Numbered from the stretch's first letter, positions 1-12,370 are shown. The stretch: 64,000 nucleotides of DNA from Ophthalmolycus amberensis (GCA_024529925.1 JAFEUB010001198.1:698501-762500); one strand, 5' to 3'. The notes: generated from the letters alone by a model not told the origin. Translations and numbers: made by a program.

Positions 1-1125
1 GCAATTTTGGGGTTGATACAATTTCTTACAGAGATTTGCTGAATGTAACTGTTTCTGACCACCTCAGAATTGATCAAAATGATCAAAAGTCCCTCCAAAA
101 TACCAAACAAAGGCCTTTATAAGCCAGGGGCGTGACAAATATACAAAAATGCAAATTGACTTTGAAACTATTCACACTGGCAGCGATGCAAATTTGCGAC
201 AGGTGCCACACGTTTTCAATAAAAGGTTTGAATATATTGGGGCAGGCAGAGGACCAGCTACCAAGACCCTAGTGACCCAGATCTGCTTCTGGCAGTCTGC
301 TTGTGATAAATTAGTGTGTAACTTAAACTTTTCCTCTTAGCAAAATGCTCTGCGTGAATTTGCCTTTGGTAAACAAGTATGCAGTGCATATGTCTAGGGC
401 TTTTATTGTGAAAGGTATGATCGGAAGGAGTGCAACGACTCTGCACTGCCTTTGTCAAGGTCAACAAGGTCTTTGTACTACGGAGCCTCTGTGTTGTTCT
501 GCAGTCGTGAACAATTTGAATATGTCCAATTTGCACTACGTGATGGGTTGATGCCTTTATTTGCGGTATGAAAGTTCAGAAAATCAACCTGTTTCTGGAA
601 AAAAGAAAAACTACACAATTTCAACACATAATATTCACGTTCCGTGTAAAAGTACTCATGACAAAGCCTGTTCGAAAAACTATACTGACGTGCAAATTCA
701 TTTCCAGAAAAAAAACCTTGAGGAAAAACATGCTGTCTGGTATCAAAAACGTTTGACATTTTTGTGATTTCTTCAAGTATTATTAGAAATAGAGTCGATC
801 ATCACACAAATACAACTGGGCTCTTTAGCTCCACAAGAGTATCAGCTTTCCAGTCAAACTGCATGTGTTTGGTTCCAAACTACTCATCAAACTCATTTTC
901 ATTCACATATCTTGAGGCGAGAGTGAATATGACCATGCCAGTTATTCCCCTAATACCCTGTACCTGATGCTGTTGGGTAATTAATAAGCTGCATTCTTTG
1001 ATATTGAAGGCTATATCAGACTTGACTTAAACATTGCTTTCATAAGTTTGTTCAATACAATGTAACAAATAAATACAAAGATATAAATGCACCAAATGTT
1101 TATTTATTAAAATAATGGAATCCGA

Positions 1126-1240
1126 TGCCAGAGTGGCTTACTGTCACAGACACCAGATCCAGCTCGTTGAGTCAGTATCAGACGGATATCTGACATCTGT
1201 ATCGGTGCATCTTTGCTTCTGGATCTGCGTCTTCTGCACT
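1126..1240 (-). mobile_element. hAT-like DNA transposon remnant
   Basis: Read on the minus strand, it contains AGATGCACCGATAC followed by several imperfect gatat/ctgatac repeats. Such termini are common in fish hAT non-autonomous elements, and a related terminus occurs near 10985. No target duplication was found. Confidence 0.25.
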
Positions 1241-2999
1241 GGATCTCAAGGTAACATGTGATTTACTGAATCAGCATTTGAAAATGGAGTTCCAAGCAGA
1301 CTTTTCAAAGATTAAATGACAAAATACAAATGTCTAGTTGAACCTGCCACCCATATAAATTCTACAGAGGGGAAATGCTGATTAAAAATTCTCAGTGAAT
1401 CTGAGTTTGACCTGTTTCCTCATCATCTCTGTGCAATGGCAGTCTCCATTCTAACCCTAGCATCTACAAACCCCATCATGTTGGACAGACCACACTCTTT
1501 ATCACCAGGCTCTCCTTACTGAGATGTTTACATTTTAACTGGCCAAACAGTCAAATCAATTAGCCCAGGCTCACCCTGATAGAGCGGCCTTTGAGAGACA
1601 TATGGGTTGTGCCTGTGTGTGCTTTGTTATATGAGAGTGTGTGTGTCTGTTGAATCATGCTTGGATGTGGTTGATCAGATCAGGCTCTCCCATTAAAAAT
1701 TCATGTCCTGCCCATTAAAATCGTACAGACTGTCTTCTTCCCCTACCCTCTTACATCACCTTCTATATAAGCAAGTTCGGAGCCTGTTTTCCACCTGGCC
1801 TAACAGTTTGAGTGGTCCGTTAGATCATCACACTTCAGCTGAATGAGTGGTTGTTAGCGGTTCACTGTTGTATGCCGTAAATATCCAGCAGAGGCAAGTA
1901 TCCACTCATTTAGCAGGAAATGTGAAATAGTTAAAGTAGAGTCTTATTGAGGTAAGTCAGCATCATGTCACTGAAGGTGATCGTACTGGTATCGCAGTAT
2001 TGCTGAAGTATGGCTTTATTGTCTTTAGTTGGTGTCTGCAGAGACACAGTGTTGGATGCATTGATCTCCTCTGCCCAGCAGGGGGCAGCAGTAACCAACC
2101 ATATGTACACAAGCAGGTCCTGTGTACTGCTTCAAGTCCAGCTTTATCCTTTGTAACTACAGCATTAATACAGCGGTGAATTAATGATTAAGTAATTGTA
2201 AATCTGTGAGTCATTCTTCAAGCAGAAATGTCAAAATCTGGCTCATTCTAGCTTCTCCTATGTAAAGATCTCAAAAGGAAAATCTTGCAAGCTTGGCTCT
2301 CTCAACTTGTGATGGGTACTTTTTATATTTTATAGACCAAACATGCAATTGATTAACCAACACAATTTCCACCGATGAACAGATAATGAAAATATAAAGT
2401 AACCTTCTGACAGAAAACAGACGGGGAAAGCTGGTGTTGCACCTTTTGGTTTTGCAAATTGGGTCATTTTTGGCCACAAATGGCTCTTCCATAAAGTTGT
2501 TGGACTTAAAGAGACAGCGTAAACGATGACATGGCAGCGTCACGATTATTTTCTCCGATTTGACAACGCTTCCTCAAGAGCCACAGAAGACATTTTACTG
2601 CAGTTCCCACGTGCTGAGATGCATGAGCAATGGCCAGTAAACTGATCTTTATGTCTCAAATCAGTGGCAGGTGATGTCTGAGGATTAGCAATAAATAGGA
2701 ATGATGTGCTGTATTGATGCAGAATGTCATCAATCCTCTCGCATAATGCGGGGGCAGATTTAAGCTGTGGGGGATGAAGATCAATAAAGCCTCAGGTTGT
2801 TGCGTTAAGAGTGAAATATGATCGGATCCTCTTTACGACTGCATGTCTCATTACAACACAGCAGTGTTTAGAGTGGTCTCTAGATTAAAGACTAGTGCTT
2901 TACAGTTTAGATTCTTCTCAGTAGAAACTGCAGTGTTTTATTGTTTCATTTTAAATTATTCAAGCAAACTTTCTTTGGGAAAAGAATACTTTAAAAAAA

Positions 3000-3065
3000 C
3001 AGGTTTAAGGCAAGTTTATTTGTAAAGTTCCTTTTAACAGAAAGTCAAGTCAAAGTGCTTTTCAT
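3000..3065 (-). mobile_element. L2-type LINE 3' tail fragment
   Basis: The plus strand reads aaggcaagtttatttgtaaa, then caaagtgcttttcatatgac. It is the same tail that ends the L2-like element at 57190-57260 (caaggcaagtttatttgtat, then caaagtgcttcacata). Only the tail is present. Confidence 0.5.
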
Positions 3066-3275
3066 ATGACATACAAAGGCATTAAAGCCAATGAAAACAT
3101 TTAAAATTATTAGTTATATTAATACAAAATGGGCAACAATCAAAGTCAAACTAGTACTACCGAAGCAATAGTACTTTTTGAAGTATAACAGTCAAATGTT
3201 GCTGAATCCTGATTCCATGTCAAACCAGTGAGGAGAGGACAGAGGAAATGATGATGCTCAGGGCCAAACATTTAA

Positions 3276-3645
3276 AGGAACAGTATGTAGCATTTAAGGG
3301 GATTTATTGGCAGAAATGGAATCTAATATTTATAAATATTTCTTTTTGGTGTATAATCACCTGAAACTAAGAATGTTTTTTGTTTCCTGAGAATGAGCCC
3401 TTCATATCTACAGAGGGAGTGGGTCCTCTGCACTGAGTCCGTCGTGTTGCACCGTCGTGTTTCTACAGTATCCCAGAACGGACAAACCAAACACTGGCTC
3501 TATGAGCCTTTTGGGTTTTTACGTTACCTCAAGGCCACCGTAGTTCTCTACACGCTTGGGTGAGCGGAGGGGTATGCAGTTATAATAATCAGATAGAATC
3601 TCAACCTCACCACTAGATGCAGCTAAATCCTACACACTGCTCCTT
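3276..3645. mobile_element. Teleost MITE with imperfect inverted ends flanked by TTAA
   Basis: The left end aggaacagtatgtagcattta and the reverse complement of the right end (aaggagcagtgtgtaggatt) form imperfect inverted repeats of ~20 bp. Both ends abut TTAA (3272-3275 and 3646-3649). The interior has no reading frame. TTAA flanks suggest a piggyBac-type target, but the ends do not begin CCC, so the superfamily is uncertain. It lies 80 bp upstream of the pdzd8 exon at 3730. Confidence 0.55.
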
Positions 3646-3729
3646 TTAAGAAGCACAAAGCAAAGACTTAATTGGTGCGTCTGAATGTCTTCGTTGTAGA
3701 ATCTCACAGTTGTCTCTATGTCCCTGCAG

Positions 3730-3832
3730 ACTGTTCATCCTGGGCTCCTATGACAGAGAAACCTATGTACACTGCACTCTGGAGCTGAGCAGCCAGCAGT
3801 GGAAGGAGAAGACTCGCAGCTCCATCAAACGG
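3730..3832 (+). CDS. pdzd8: pdzd8 internal exon (C2-like segment before the PDZ domain)
   Basis: The exon is bounded by ctgcAG and GTGGGT and encodes 34 residues after one split-codon base. They begin LFILGSYDRETYVHCTLEL and end KTRSSIKR. As I recall the human protein, this matches the stretch RLLIFGSYDRE... TRSSIK just before the PDZ domain, which structural work places in an N-terminal C2-like fold. PDZD8 is an ER-anchored SMP-domain lipid-transfer protein at contacts with mitochondria and late endosomes. The exon ends in phase 0, which joins cleanly to the ACG GAG codons of the exon at 27482. The upstream exons (transmembrane segment, SMP domain) were not found in 1-3729 and should lie left of the window. 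Confidence 0.92.
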
Positions 3833-4069
3833 GTGGGTTCTCCTCCCTGTTAACATCCCACTCTACTTCTCTTTACTCCTTTACCTTCTCTCCGCCTCAA
3901 CACAAAATGAAAATGCAAATCAGTATTACCATGTTCCACCCAATAAAGGAACCAGATTGAAAGTTTGTTTGAACATTGATGGAGTGTCAAGATGGGACTG
4001 GCTTATGTGTCATTAGAGAGATGTTTAACATTACACATTTCCCCAAAGACCCTATCAGTGTTCACCTGA

Positions 4070-4087
4070 GGGGGGGGGGGGGGGGGG
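4070..4087. repeat. Poly-G tract of 18 bases
   Basis: An uninterrupted run of G sits 240 bp after the pdzd8 exon at 3730-3832, on the coding strand. Length is assembly-dependent. Confidence 0.9.
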
Positions 4088-6589
4088 CACTACACTTCAT
4101 CAGCTGTTACACTGTAAGAGCGCACATGCACTAAAAGGCACGCATCCGGCCGACTGTGAACAAAGCAAGGAGAAACACAGAGGGAGCTCAGGTTTACTCC
4201 TCTATACCTTTTACATAGATAATAATTGTTTGCTGCTATATTAATGCTCTGAATATCAAAACCAGAACTTTTCAAACGCTCAGAAGTGTAACACAGACGC
4301 TTCCTCTAATGACACATATTGGACACTTTGTTTTATTGACACATTAATACAAGCTTATTTTTATCATCCTTGCACTGATGAGATTGTCCCATTGTTGACA
4401 TTTTGTGCAGCACAGAACATTTTCAGGCCCCTCCGGCAAACCTTTTCTAATTGCTGCAATTTAGAGATATTACAGCTATCACATCAGGCTGGTTTGGAAG
4501 TGACTAATGACAGTTTTAGAGTGAAATGTCAGCTGTAATGATTGGCTCTGGCTCCAGCAAAGCCTAATGCTGCCGCTATCCTTGCCACACACTTCTGAAT
4601 GGCATTTGCAATGGCTCAAAGATTTGTATTGTGTTGAACAGTAATTGTTCGGCGCTGTGCTTTCATATCATTTTTAATGACGTTGGAGGAGTTGGATCCT
4701 CGTCCAGCAGGGGGCAGTGAAATATCAGGCCTCCCTCTCATTACGAAGCACATAATCCTACTCTGTCACTTCTTTCATCCCAAAGCAGCAGTTCATTGTA
4801 CTTTTACAAAATATGTGCTCTGGGTTTCTGTTTGTAGTACTTGAGTTCAGAGTTAACATTTCCTTTGCAAATACAAACTGAAATATTACAAATAAGTTTG
4901 TGTAAAATTGTTGTCAGGTTCCAAGTGAATCAAATACTACACGAGGATAGTTCGACCTGCAGTCAGCCAGTGTGTTTCTGTAATGTTGGCTCACAGTTTG
5001 GTTATTTATTGTGTCAAGAAAAGGACCTTTTCACACATGAAATACATAAGATGGATATTGGTTATCACGTTTTCTACAGATCGAGTAGTTCTGTGGTATT
5101 TTTGGTTCCAGATCCAGTAATCACACGGAGAAGAACTTTACTGTATTCTCCTGAATGTTAGACAGCCCTGATAAGATGTCAAATGAAAGATTACCTTATT
5201 TAAGATTGTTTGATTGTTTTTCACTAAAAACAGTGTTCACTATAAATAACAAGTGTCCTATATGGGATGCAATAAAAACATTAGATTCCAGTAGGTTTTA
5301 CTGCCATTATATGAGTTTTAAGTATATTTTGCTGATTATCAAGATGAAAATGTGAAGCGCGAGGATAAATCGTGACATGCAATTTTCATATCTTCCCATG
5401 CCTAGACAGAGGTTCCTATTACATGAACGCTCTGTAATAACAGGACACTTGCAGAAAACCTGATATTTGACAATTCCTGGAGCGGTGAGTTGAAGAGCAA
5501 TGTTGTGGAGGAAGACGGTTGTTTTCTGTTTCTCACAAGTTGCATCTTTGATGGATTTCCATTGAATTGATTGTTGGCCGTCATGAACAAGGCAGACATT
5601 CGACCTAGCTTCTCAATTATCAATTTAATCATACATTAGTTTATTTTTAAGTTGTTGTGAAAAGCATTTTGCGGCGTGTTATGCCTTTTATTAGATGGTG
5701 ATGGTAGATAGAGACATGACTGTCCAGCGTCTTAATCCCTGAGAAACGAGGGCGCTCAATCAAATGTGTCTGTCAATATTGTAGCATGTGAAGGAGAGCG
5801 TACCCAGCATGCCGTTCAACAGTGTAAGAATAAATATTGTAGCTAGCAATAATATTTCTCCAGAACTGAGCTCATGGTCGGTAAAGGTGCAGCCAGCATC
5901 CAGTAAGTAATGAATATGTGAACCGTTCCTCCCCAACACTCGACCAATACAGACATCAGCACAGCCCTTTCCAAGTGGACCCACTTCAAAGCACGTGTAT
6001 CCCTTTTTTGTTAATATAGGCACAGAAATGCAGATTCACAGTGGCATTTGAGCCTGCTTTATCAGACTTCTCCAGTCTGCGTGTCCCCTGCAGGACTCTG
6101 TAGTACAGATTAAAGGCTATACCATCTGGAAAAGGTCAATTCACCATCTCTCTGGCTCTCTCCCTTTTTCCCCTGATGATTGCCAGATATGAGCTTCCCT
6201 CGCTTGTCTTATGAAAACAGCCGCTTGTCTTGTGTATGCTAATGCTTTTCCTACCATTTGCATATCCCCTCAATTTAACCACTGTGAGCCACATACTCCT
6301 GCTTTTCAATGTACCATGTGTCTGTCTTCCCAAGGGGTGAGCCACTCTCATCAGGAACTGTGTTCAGCATGTTTTTAGCTGGATTAATGTCGCTATCTTC
6401 CAAAAAGGTTACACGGTTATTTTATTGTCATTGTACAACAGTATTGCACAACAAATTGCAGATTTTACAACATGAGAAAAACACATAAAAAAAACCCAAG
6501 AAATAACTATATTATATATGGAGAGTGGCGGATGGGGTCTGTTTTATGAGGAAGTCTAATATCCAGCTGCAGAGTGAGGTACTCCGTCC

Positions 6590-6675
6590 CAGAGTGCCAA
6601 ACACTGTACAGTGTAGTTTACTGTGCTTTGAGTCAGAAGACTAGAAAGGTGCTACATAAATGCAATTCCATGTAT
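6590..6675 (+). mobile_element. SINE tail remnant
   Basis: It contains gtgctttgagtcagaagact, then agaaaggtgctacataaatg. This is the same 3' body as in the copies near 27185-27225 and, inverted, 55213-55270. The tRNA-like head is missing. Confidence 0.5.
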
Positions 6676-7183
6676 ATTCCTCCAGATTGATGTCTTTCTC
6701 CTGGGTGGCGGCATCCCTGAACATGTCTGTACATTCAAAGCAGTCCTGAAGAACAGCTGGGGCTTCACTCTGAGACCAGAGTTTCTTCTGATGGTTTAGC
6801 CCGTTTAATTAGCTGGGACTATGTAGGCAACAGCAACAGGGAAATATGATCTGATTGTCCAAAGTGGGGGCGGGGGAGGGCTTTGTAGCTGCCAGGAATA
6901 TAAGTGTAAACATGGTCCTGTGTATTATTTGCTCTGGTGGAGATGTTGACATGCTGGTGGAATTTGAGGTATGTTTGGATGTTTTTTTAAATTATAGCTG
7001 GTGATTTTATTCAGTTGGTTTGCCATGTGCCTGCTGATGACCTCATACAATTCCTGTTGTGCATTTTTTGGAATATGTATCGGGAAGATAATATGGCCGG
7101 CATAACTTAAAAATTCAACATCAGGGAAACATTGTCCATCGACTCTGACTACGTGTGAGCACCAAGCATCATGATATAAAAAC

Positions 7184-8182
7184 TAGGGGTGTACTCCATG
7201 TGTGTCCTGGTGTTCTCATGTTTCCTTACCTCCTCACTCCCGTAACTGTCCGTGCTGGATCCGTCCCCGTTGTTTTAAAAAGCTAAATAAATGATTAGCA
7301 TGACGTCATCCAGCTAGCCAAACCTGTCTGGTGTACAGCTAGTGAAGCTTCGCATGTAGTCTGCTATCTGATTGTGAGGTCAGGCTGATCTGATATCAGC
7401 TCTTTGGCTGCAGAATCTCCGCCAAAGTTCTCCTCTCAAACGGGTCTTGGAGGAGGAGTGCTCGCGCTGGCGCTCGCGCGTAGAGACTTCTCCTGACGAG
7501 AACGCGCAGCGAGGGGGGCCTGATCGTTCTAGCCCCAAGCTGAATCTATTTGAGGGCGCTGATTGGCTAAATTGTATGTCACTCATTTATATCTTGAATC
7601 AGCAATTGGCTAAACTGCTTCATAGACCCGTCTCTTTTGGGCCAAAACGATCAAGCCCCCCTAGCTGCGCGTTCTCAGAGGTGTCGCGCACACCGATACG
7701 CGTATTCGTATTGAACCGTTCGGTACGAGGCTCACGGTTCGGTACGCATGACGAACCGAACAATACGTTTGAATAAATAAAATAAAAAGTGTTTTTATGG
7801 TATTTCATTTTTTTAACCTTTATTGATGAAGAGCCACGTTCAAACCTTTATTGATGAAGAGCCACGTTCACTCAGGTTTAGTGCCATCATTGTTCATACT
7901 AAGATGATGATGGAGAAGATGTAAGTGACAATACTACATAAGGAGCAGTTTTAGTTTTTTATGCTTATGTGTTGCTAAGAAGACACCCCAGAAGATGGGT
8001 CACTCAGGTATAGTTCCATCATTGTTCAAAGTCAAAGAATAACTTTATGATGTTAGTTGTAATGAATAAATATATTTTAAAATCAAGTACATTTCTCTGG
8101 CATTTATAGTTTTCTACTGTACCGAACCGTGGCTCCACTGTATCGAACCGAACCGTGAATTTTGTGAACCGTTACACCCCTA
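7184..8182. mobile_element. Non-autonomous hAT-like element (left boundary uncertain)
   Basis: The right end reads gaaccgttacacccctA, typical of fish hAT ends (TAGGGGTGTAACGGTTC inverted). A matching TAGGGGTGTA lies at 7184-7193. The flanking 8-mers ATAAAAAC (7176-7183) and ATAAACAC (8183-8190) agree at 7 of 8, as expected for an old hAT target duplication. The interior holds ACCGAACCGT-rich sub-terminal repeats (7700-7760 and 8120-8155) and a 31-bp inverted repeat. The left inverted end is conserved for only 10 bp, so the true left end could instead be near 7676. Confidence 0.5.
7498..7676. repeat. 31-bp inverted repeat (foldback)
   Basis: The left arm at 7498-7528 (gagaacgcgcagcgaggggg onward) pairs with the right arm at 7646-7676 at 29 of 31 positions. 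The loop is 117 bp. It sits inside the hAT-like element and is far richer in CpG than the surroundings. Confidence 0.8.
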
Positions 8183-8287
8183 ATAAACACCCAGTCGGCT
8201 CAGCGGTCGAACGATTTTGTGTCCGATGTATTTTTGTCAGAAATGTAGCGAAGTCTATTGAAGCTGCTGGCTGCTGGATCTGACCGT

Positions 8288-8322
<35 letters not shown>
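8288..8322. repeat. (GGCT)n microsatellite
   Basis: About eight tandem copies of ggct/ctgg. Confidence 0.9.
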
Positions 8323-8904
8323 CTGTCTTTTTGTTTGGAAACGCTTCCACACAATGAAATAGGCTGGGTTGATACATCAGACATGTTGTATTGGCCTACA
8401 TAGCCACTAAGAACAACAGTCTCTACAGAAATTCCAAAGACACTGTATGTTTGAGGTCATTCAGAATCAGTATTGCCGTTATATAGCTTGTCCACCAGCC
8501 TTTATTTCTTTGAAATATGCTGCTCAGTTCATGTCTTTGTGGAAGTGCAATTACTTTGCTTAGCATCACCAGCTTCATCATCTTTTACTTGCCAAAAAAA
8601 TTTTAAGCTCTTAAAAGTGCTGTTATTAAGTTTTAATAATTTTTCAGGTGAGAAAGTACCTAGTTAGTTTCCCAATATATGATCAGTTTATCCAAATAAA
8701 GGCCCTTTGGAAACTTCAACAGTCCCAATGTTGTCCTTTAAAGCAGAGCGCTGCACACACTCTGTCCCCCTGTCCCAGATCGTGTGTGTGTGTTCCGGAC
8801 CGGGCGTGTCACCTGGTGGGGGGGAGAGCGGCAGCAGAAGGAAGTGACGCCACACAAACACAGCTGTTCACCGCTCGCTGCCCGGTTTTTGTGTTAAAAA
8901 TGTC

Positions 8905-8988
8905 CGCTTAACAATAAAAAATGAACGCGCGTTAATTCATTAATGTGTTCACACGATAATAACGCGTTAACTTGCCCAGCACTAATAT
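8905..8988 (-). mobile_element. hAT-type terminal fragment
   Basis: Read on the minus strand, it starts TTAGTGCTGGGCAAGTTAAC and continues with acgcgtta/taacgcg repeats. This is the style of a widespread fish hAT terminus (AGTGCTGGGC...). The other end was not identified. Confidence 0.4.
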
Positions 8989-9212
8989 GTATGTGTGTGT
9001 ATCTATATGAATGAATGAGGCGACATCATGCTTGTAGCTGTGGATGGGTTCTTCTTCCCATCATATATTTATGATACAAAGCAAGTAAAGATGTCCCTTT
9101 ATCTTTGCTGCCTCCCATTGGTCAATGTTTACTTCAGCCACTTCATTGTACTGTGTGCGCTTGCGTCTGCACAACACAGACCACCTGTGAACTGGGTAAA
9201 TGAAGCCTGTTC

Positions 9213-9218
<6 letters not shown>

Positions 9219-9249
<31 letters not shown>
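9219..9249. repeat. (TG)n microsatellite
   Basis: About 15 tandem TG dinucleotides. Confidence 0.95.
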
Positions 9250-9252
<3 letters not shown>

Positions 9253-10245
9253 TTATTACTCATTCATGGTGTGTTGAGGTCGGGGGGGTGGGGGCTCTGT
9301 CAGGCGTGTTTGCACATCTGCCCTGTCGATTCCATCGTCGGCCCTGAAAGCTGATTCTTGCTGACAGCTTGACCGAAGGGACATACGCAGGAACACTACG
9401 CTCAACGTCTTGTGTAACAAAAGTTGGTTGCACTCGGTGCATGGCTTTGTGTTGTATGAAAAGAGTGTGTATATTTACAGCTGTATGAGGCCAAATGTTC
9501 CGCTGGATGTTGTGTGTGATTAGTCTCATGGCCCGAAGCCCAAAATCATCCAGTTTCCCAGACTGTTCCCAGGCACAGGGTTTTCTCCACAGCAACATGC
9601 AACGTCAGTGATTAGGAAGTCAGGAAATGTGGACGTCTTCCCGACAGACATCTTGATCTGTTTAGGGTCTCTGTCAGAGAGCACTTTCAATGGTTAGACC
9701 AGTAAAAGCCAGACGTTTGCCTTCAGTTGGAAGACATCTGATATGTTTTTTTTAAATATTACAGATTTAATTTAAAAATTGTAAGAATTAGCTCATTTAT
9801 TTGCTAATGTATTCATAGATTTTTCTTTTCATTTATTTGCATTTGTATTACAGTATTTAACAACAGCTTTGGCTCAAGTTTCACAACACAGTTTCAAAAT
9901 GAAGATTATTAACACACAATGCGGTTGACTGATGTGTTTCAGCAAAAAGGTTTGTCTTTCAGCTTCCTGCCCACAGCAGCAGTAAGAACGCTGCTACCTT
10001 GTGCCTGCATTTTATTTTACATACAGTATATTGTTATGATATCATAAGAAGTTGTCAGCATCATTTAAAACGTGCTAATATATTTCTTCATCCAAAGCAC
10101 AGAGTGCACAGTGAATACTCATTCAGAGACAAATCCAGTTTTCTATGACATGGACTTGTCATTAGAAATGATTAAAGCCACTTCAAGGAGCTTTTGTTTT
10201 GTCTTGATTCTAGTGGTCCCTGTGGATGAATGTGAGTCCCTTTAT

Positions 10246-10629
10246 TAAATTCTACTGCAGCAGGGTCTGACCGTCTGCCCCGCTCAGTCCTGGGTCGGGT
10301 TGTCCCGTGCCTCCCTTCCCTCCAGTGGGCCAAACAATATCAGCAACTCCAGCAGCATGGTGTCTGTGTTGGCTCTTAGTGGGGACCGGTGGAGCAGCGA
10401 GGCGAAGCTCAGCTCCTGGTTGAAGGGGGAGACGCTGATGCAAGGCTCTGAGCTCTGACTGCAGGTAGAAGGCTGCAGAGAAGCTGGATCTGGGTCTGTC
10501 CATGGTGGGCTGCTGTAGTCTGAGCAGAAGGTGTTTCAGCTGAACCTCAATTATTTTTATCTGATTTTGCACGGAATCCAGCCTTGTGACCCCGATGACG
10601 AGGATTAGGAAAAATATGATTTCTGTCAA
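10246..10629 (-). pseudogene. Unrecognised ~125-codon reading frame with polyadenylation signal, probably frameshifted
   Basis: The minus strand is open from ATG at 10629 (MTEIIFFLILVIGVTRLDSV; hydrophobic start, then amphipathic IIEVQLKHLLLRLQQ) to 10252. Near 10430 the better-looking text moves to another frame (QELSFASLLHRSPL, then TDTMLLELLILFGP), which suggests a single-base slip. AATAAA follows directly (plus strand tttatt near 10240-10246). I do not recognise the protein. It could be an old mobile-element or retrocopy fragment, or chance. There is no splice structure and no neighbour in the same orientation. Confidence 0.25.
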
Positions 10630-10639
10630 TGTTTAATGG

Positions 10640-10985
10640 CCCGGATCAGGTTAGACTTTTTGTAAAACATAAACAAATACTGTACATACAGAGAATGAAT
10701 GCCGTAGAACTTTCTTTTATTATATAGTTTGACATGTTTTTAAGTGTAAAATATTGTAAGCTGTAAGAACGTTACTCACCACTAGCACCTGAGTTGCTAA
10801 TGCGCAGCAGGAATCAAGCAGGATGTACGGACCGGGTAGCGAGTGACATGTGGTGTTGTTGTTCCTATGTAGCGTAAATGAGCTGATAACCGATATAATG
10901 GATCAGTTTCCATCAGTGTTACTGGCCGATCCCTGATCCAGCATTGTAGGCTGTATCGGAGGCATCTCTAATTCTAGCATATTAT
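10640..10985. mobile_element. Possible hAT-like fragment
   Basis: The stretch ends ctgtatcggaggcatctcta, i.e. minus-strand AGAGATGCCTCCGATAC, resembling the terminus at 1126-1240. It contains cgatataatggatcag and related direct and inverted short repeats. Boundaries are not defined. Confidence 0.25.
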
Positions 10986-12370
10986 CGAAACAACTCTATT
11001 CATAAATGACCAAATTGGACTGAAGCAATTTATGCAGATGTAAGAATTTGAAAATAAAATTGAAGGATGACTTTTCATCACTTTTATAATTGTATAGATA
11101 ATGCATTCTACAGATTACAGTAAATGATTCATACGCACTCATGAAAATTGATGATTGTGACTGTACTTACTGCATTAGTTTACTCTTTCTGTCCTTTATC
11201 AACCGCAAAGTTGGTCTTTATTCAAGACACCAAACGTTAGATTCACTTGTGATTTGAATCATCCTAAATACAGTGAGCTACAGTAATACTGCACATGACA
11301 TTAAACCACAGTAACACACACTCGGTGCCATACATTTGAAATGGGGGAGGTAATGAAGTCATTGGCCATTTTGTTGCAATGTTGCTCAGTCTGTCTTCTT
11401 AAGTAAAAAATAACTGCGTGTAGACACATGTTTCAGTGATTGAGTGATCGGTACGCTTAGCAGTAAACAGTGAAACTTGTCGTTTAGTGTTTGGCTTCTG
11501 TGTAAGGACAGCAGTTTATGTTTGAAAAAAAGAATCAGCAATCTCAAAATATTGTAAATATTACTACAGAGGTTTTGTTGTTCAGTTCATCTTGAAACCA
11601 TTCAAGAGTCTAGTCCACAGCCGTCACCTAAGACCTCAGGGTCAGCCATGGCACTATTTGTGATCCTCTCTCGCTATAGTCAATGTTCACTTCAAACACA
11701 CTCACGCACACCCCACCAGTCAAGCTCGGAGAGGGAGAACAGACAATTTTATGCAGGTGATTTTAGCATCTCTGACGCACCCCCCACAGACTCAGACTCA
11801 AACACACACACACACCCCTCCCTTCCCCATTACAGTGGTTGTTTGATGTTCCACTTAGGGTGTCTTTAATCTGCCCCGAACACCCGATGAAAGACGATGA
11901 CACACGCGCACACACACCCTACAACAATGAGTCATTTGGTCCTGCAAGCACCAGAGAGGCCACAGCTTCACTTTCCATTCAGGACTTTTTGGAGTCCAAG
12001 TACAGTAGGCGTGGGCAATATCGTCACGGTATAGTTGATTTTCTATCAACATCAAATTATCATACCATTTTCTGGAAACTAAATTGATGGATCAACTAGT
12101 AAATATAAACATCTGGCTTCGGCTAATCGAGCTCATTTTAATGCTAATTTCAATTTGACGAGTCTTTAGGCAGACAAAAGTAAATGCATAAAGAACTAGG
12201 GCTGGCTATTGACAATGGTGTATACATCACCTAACCTGAAACATTTTTGTAACCATTTTTTAAAATCAACTTTTCAAATGCATACAGACCCTTTTTTATT
12301 TGAAAAAAAAATGTCAAACTTCTCAATGCATCAGTGTTCATTATAAAACGTTTGTCCACATGAATATAAG

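Larger units (their letters stand above)
1..3729 (+). other. Intronic DNA upstream of the first visible pdzd8 exon
   Basis: I see no coding exon here, and the expected pdzd8 exon ending LLECSR is absent. It holds a small hAT-like remnant near 1126-1240 (minus-strand GATGCACCGATAC terminus), an L2-type tail at 3000-3065, and the MITE at 3276-3645. Otherwise it is unremarkable AT-rich sequence. Confidence 0.6.
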
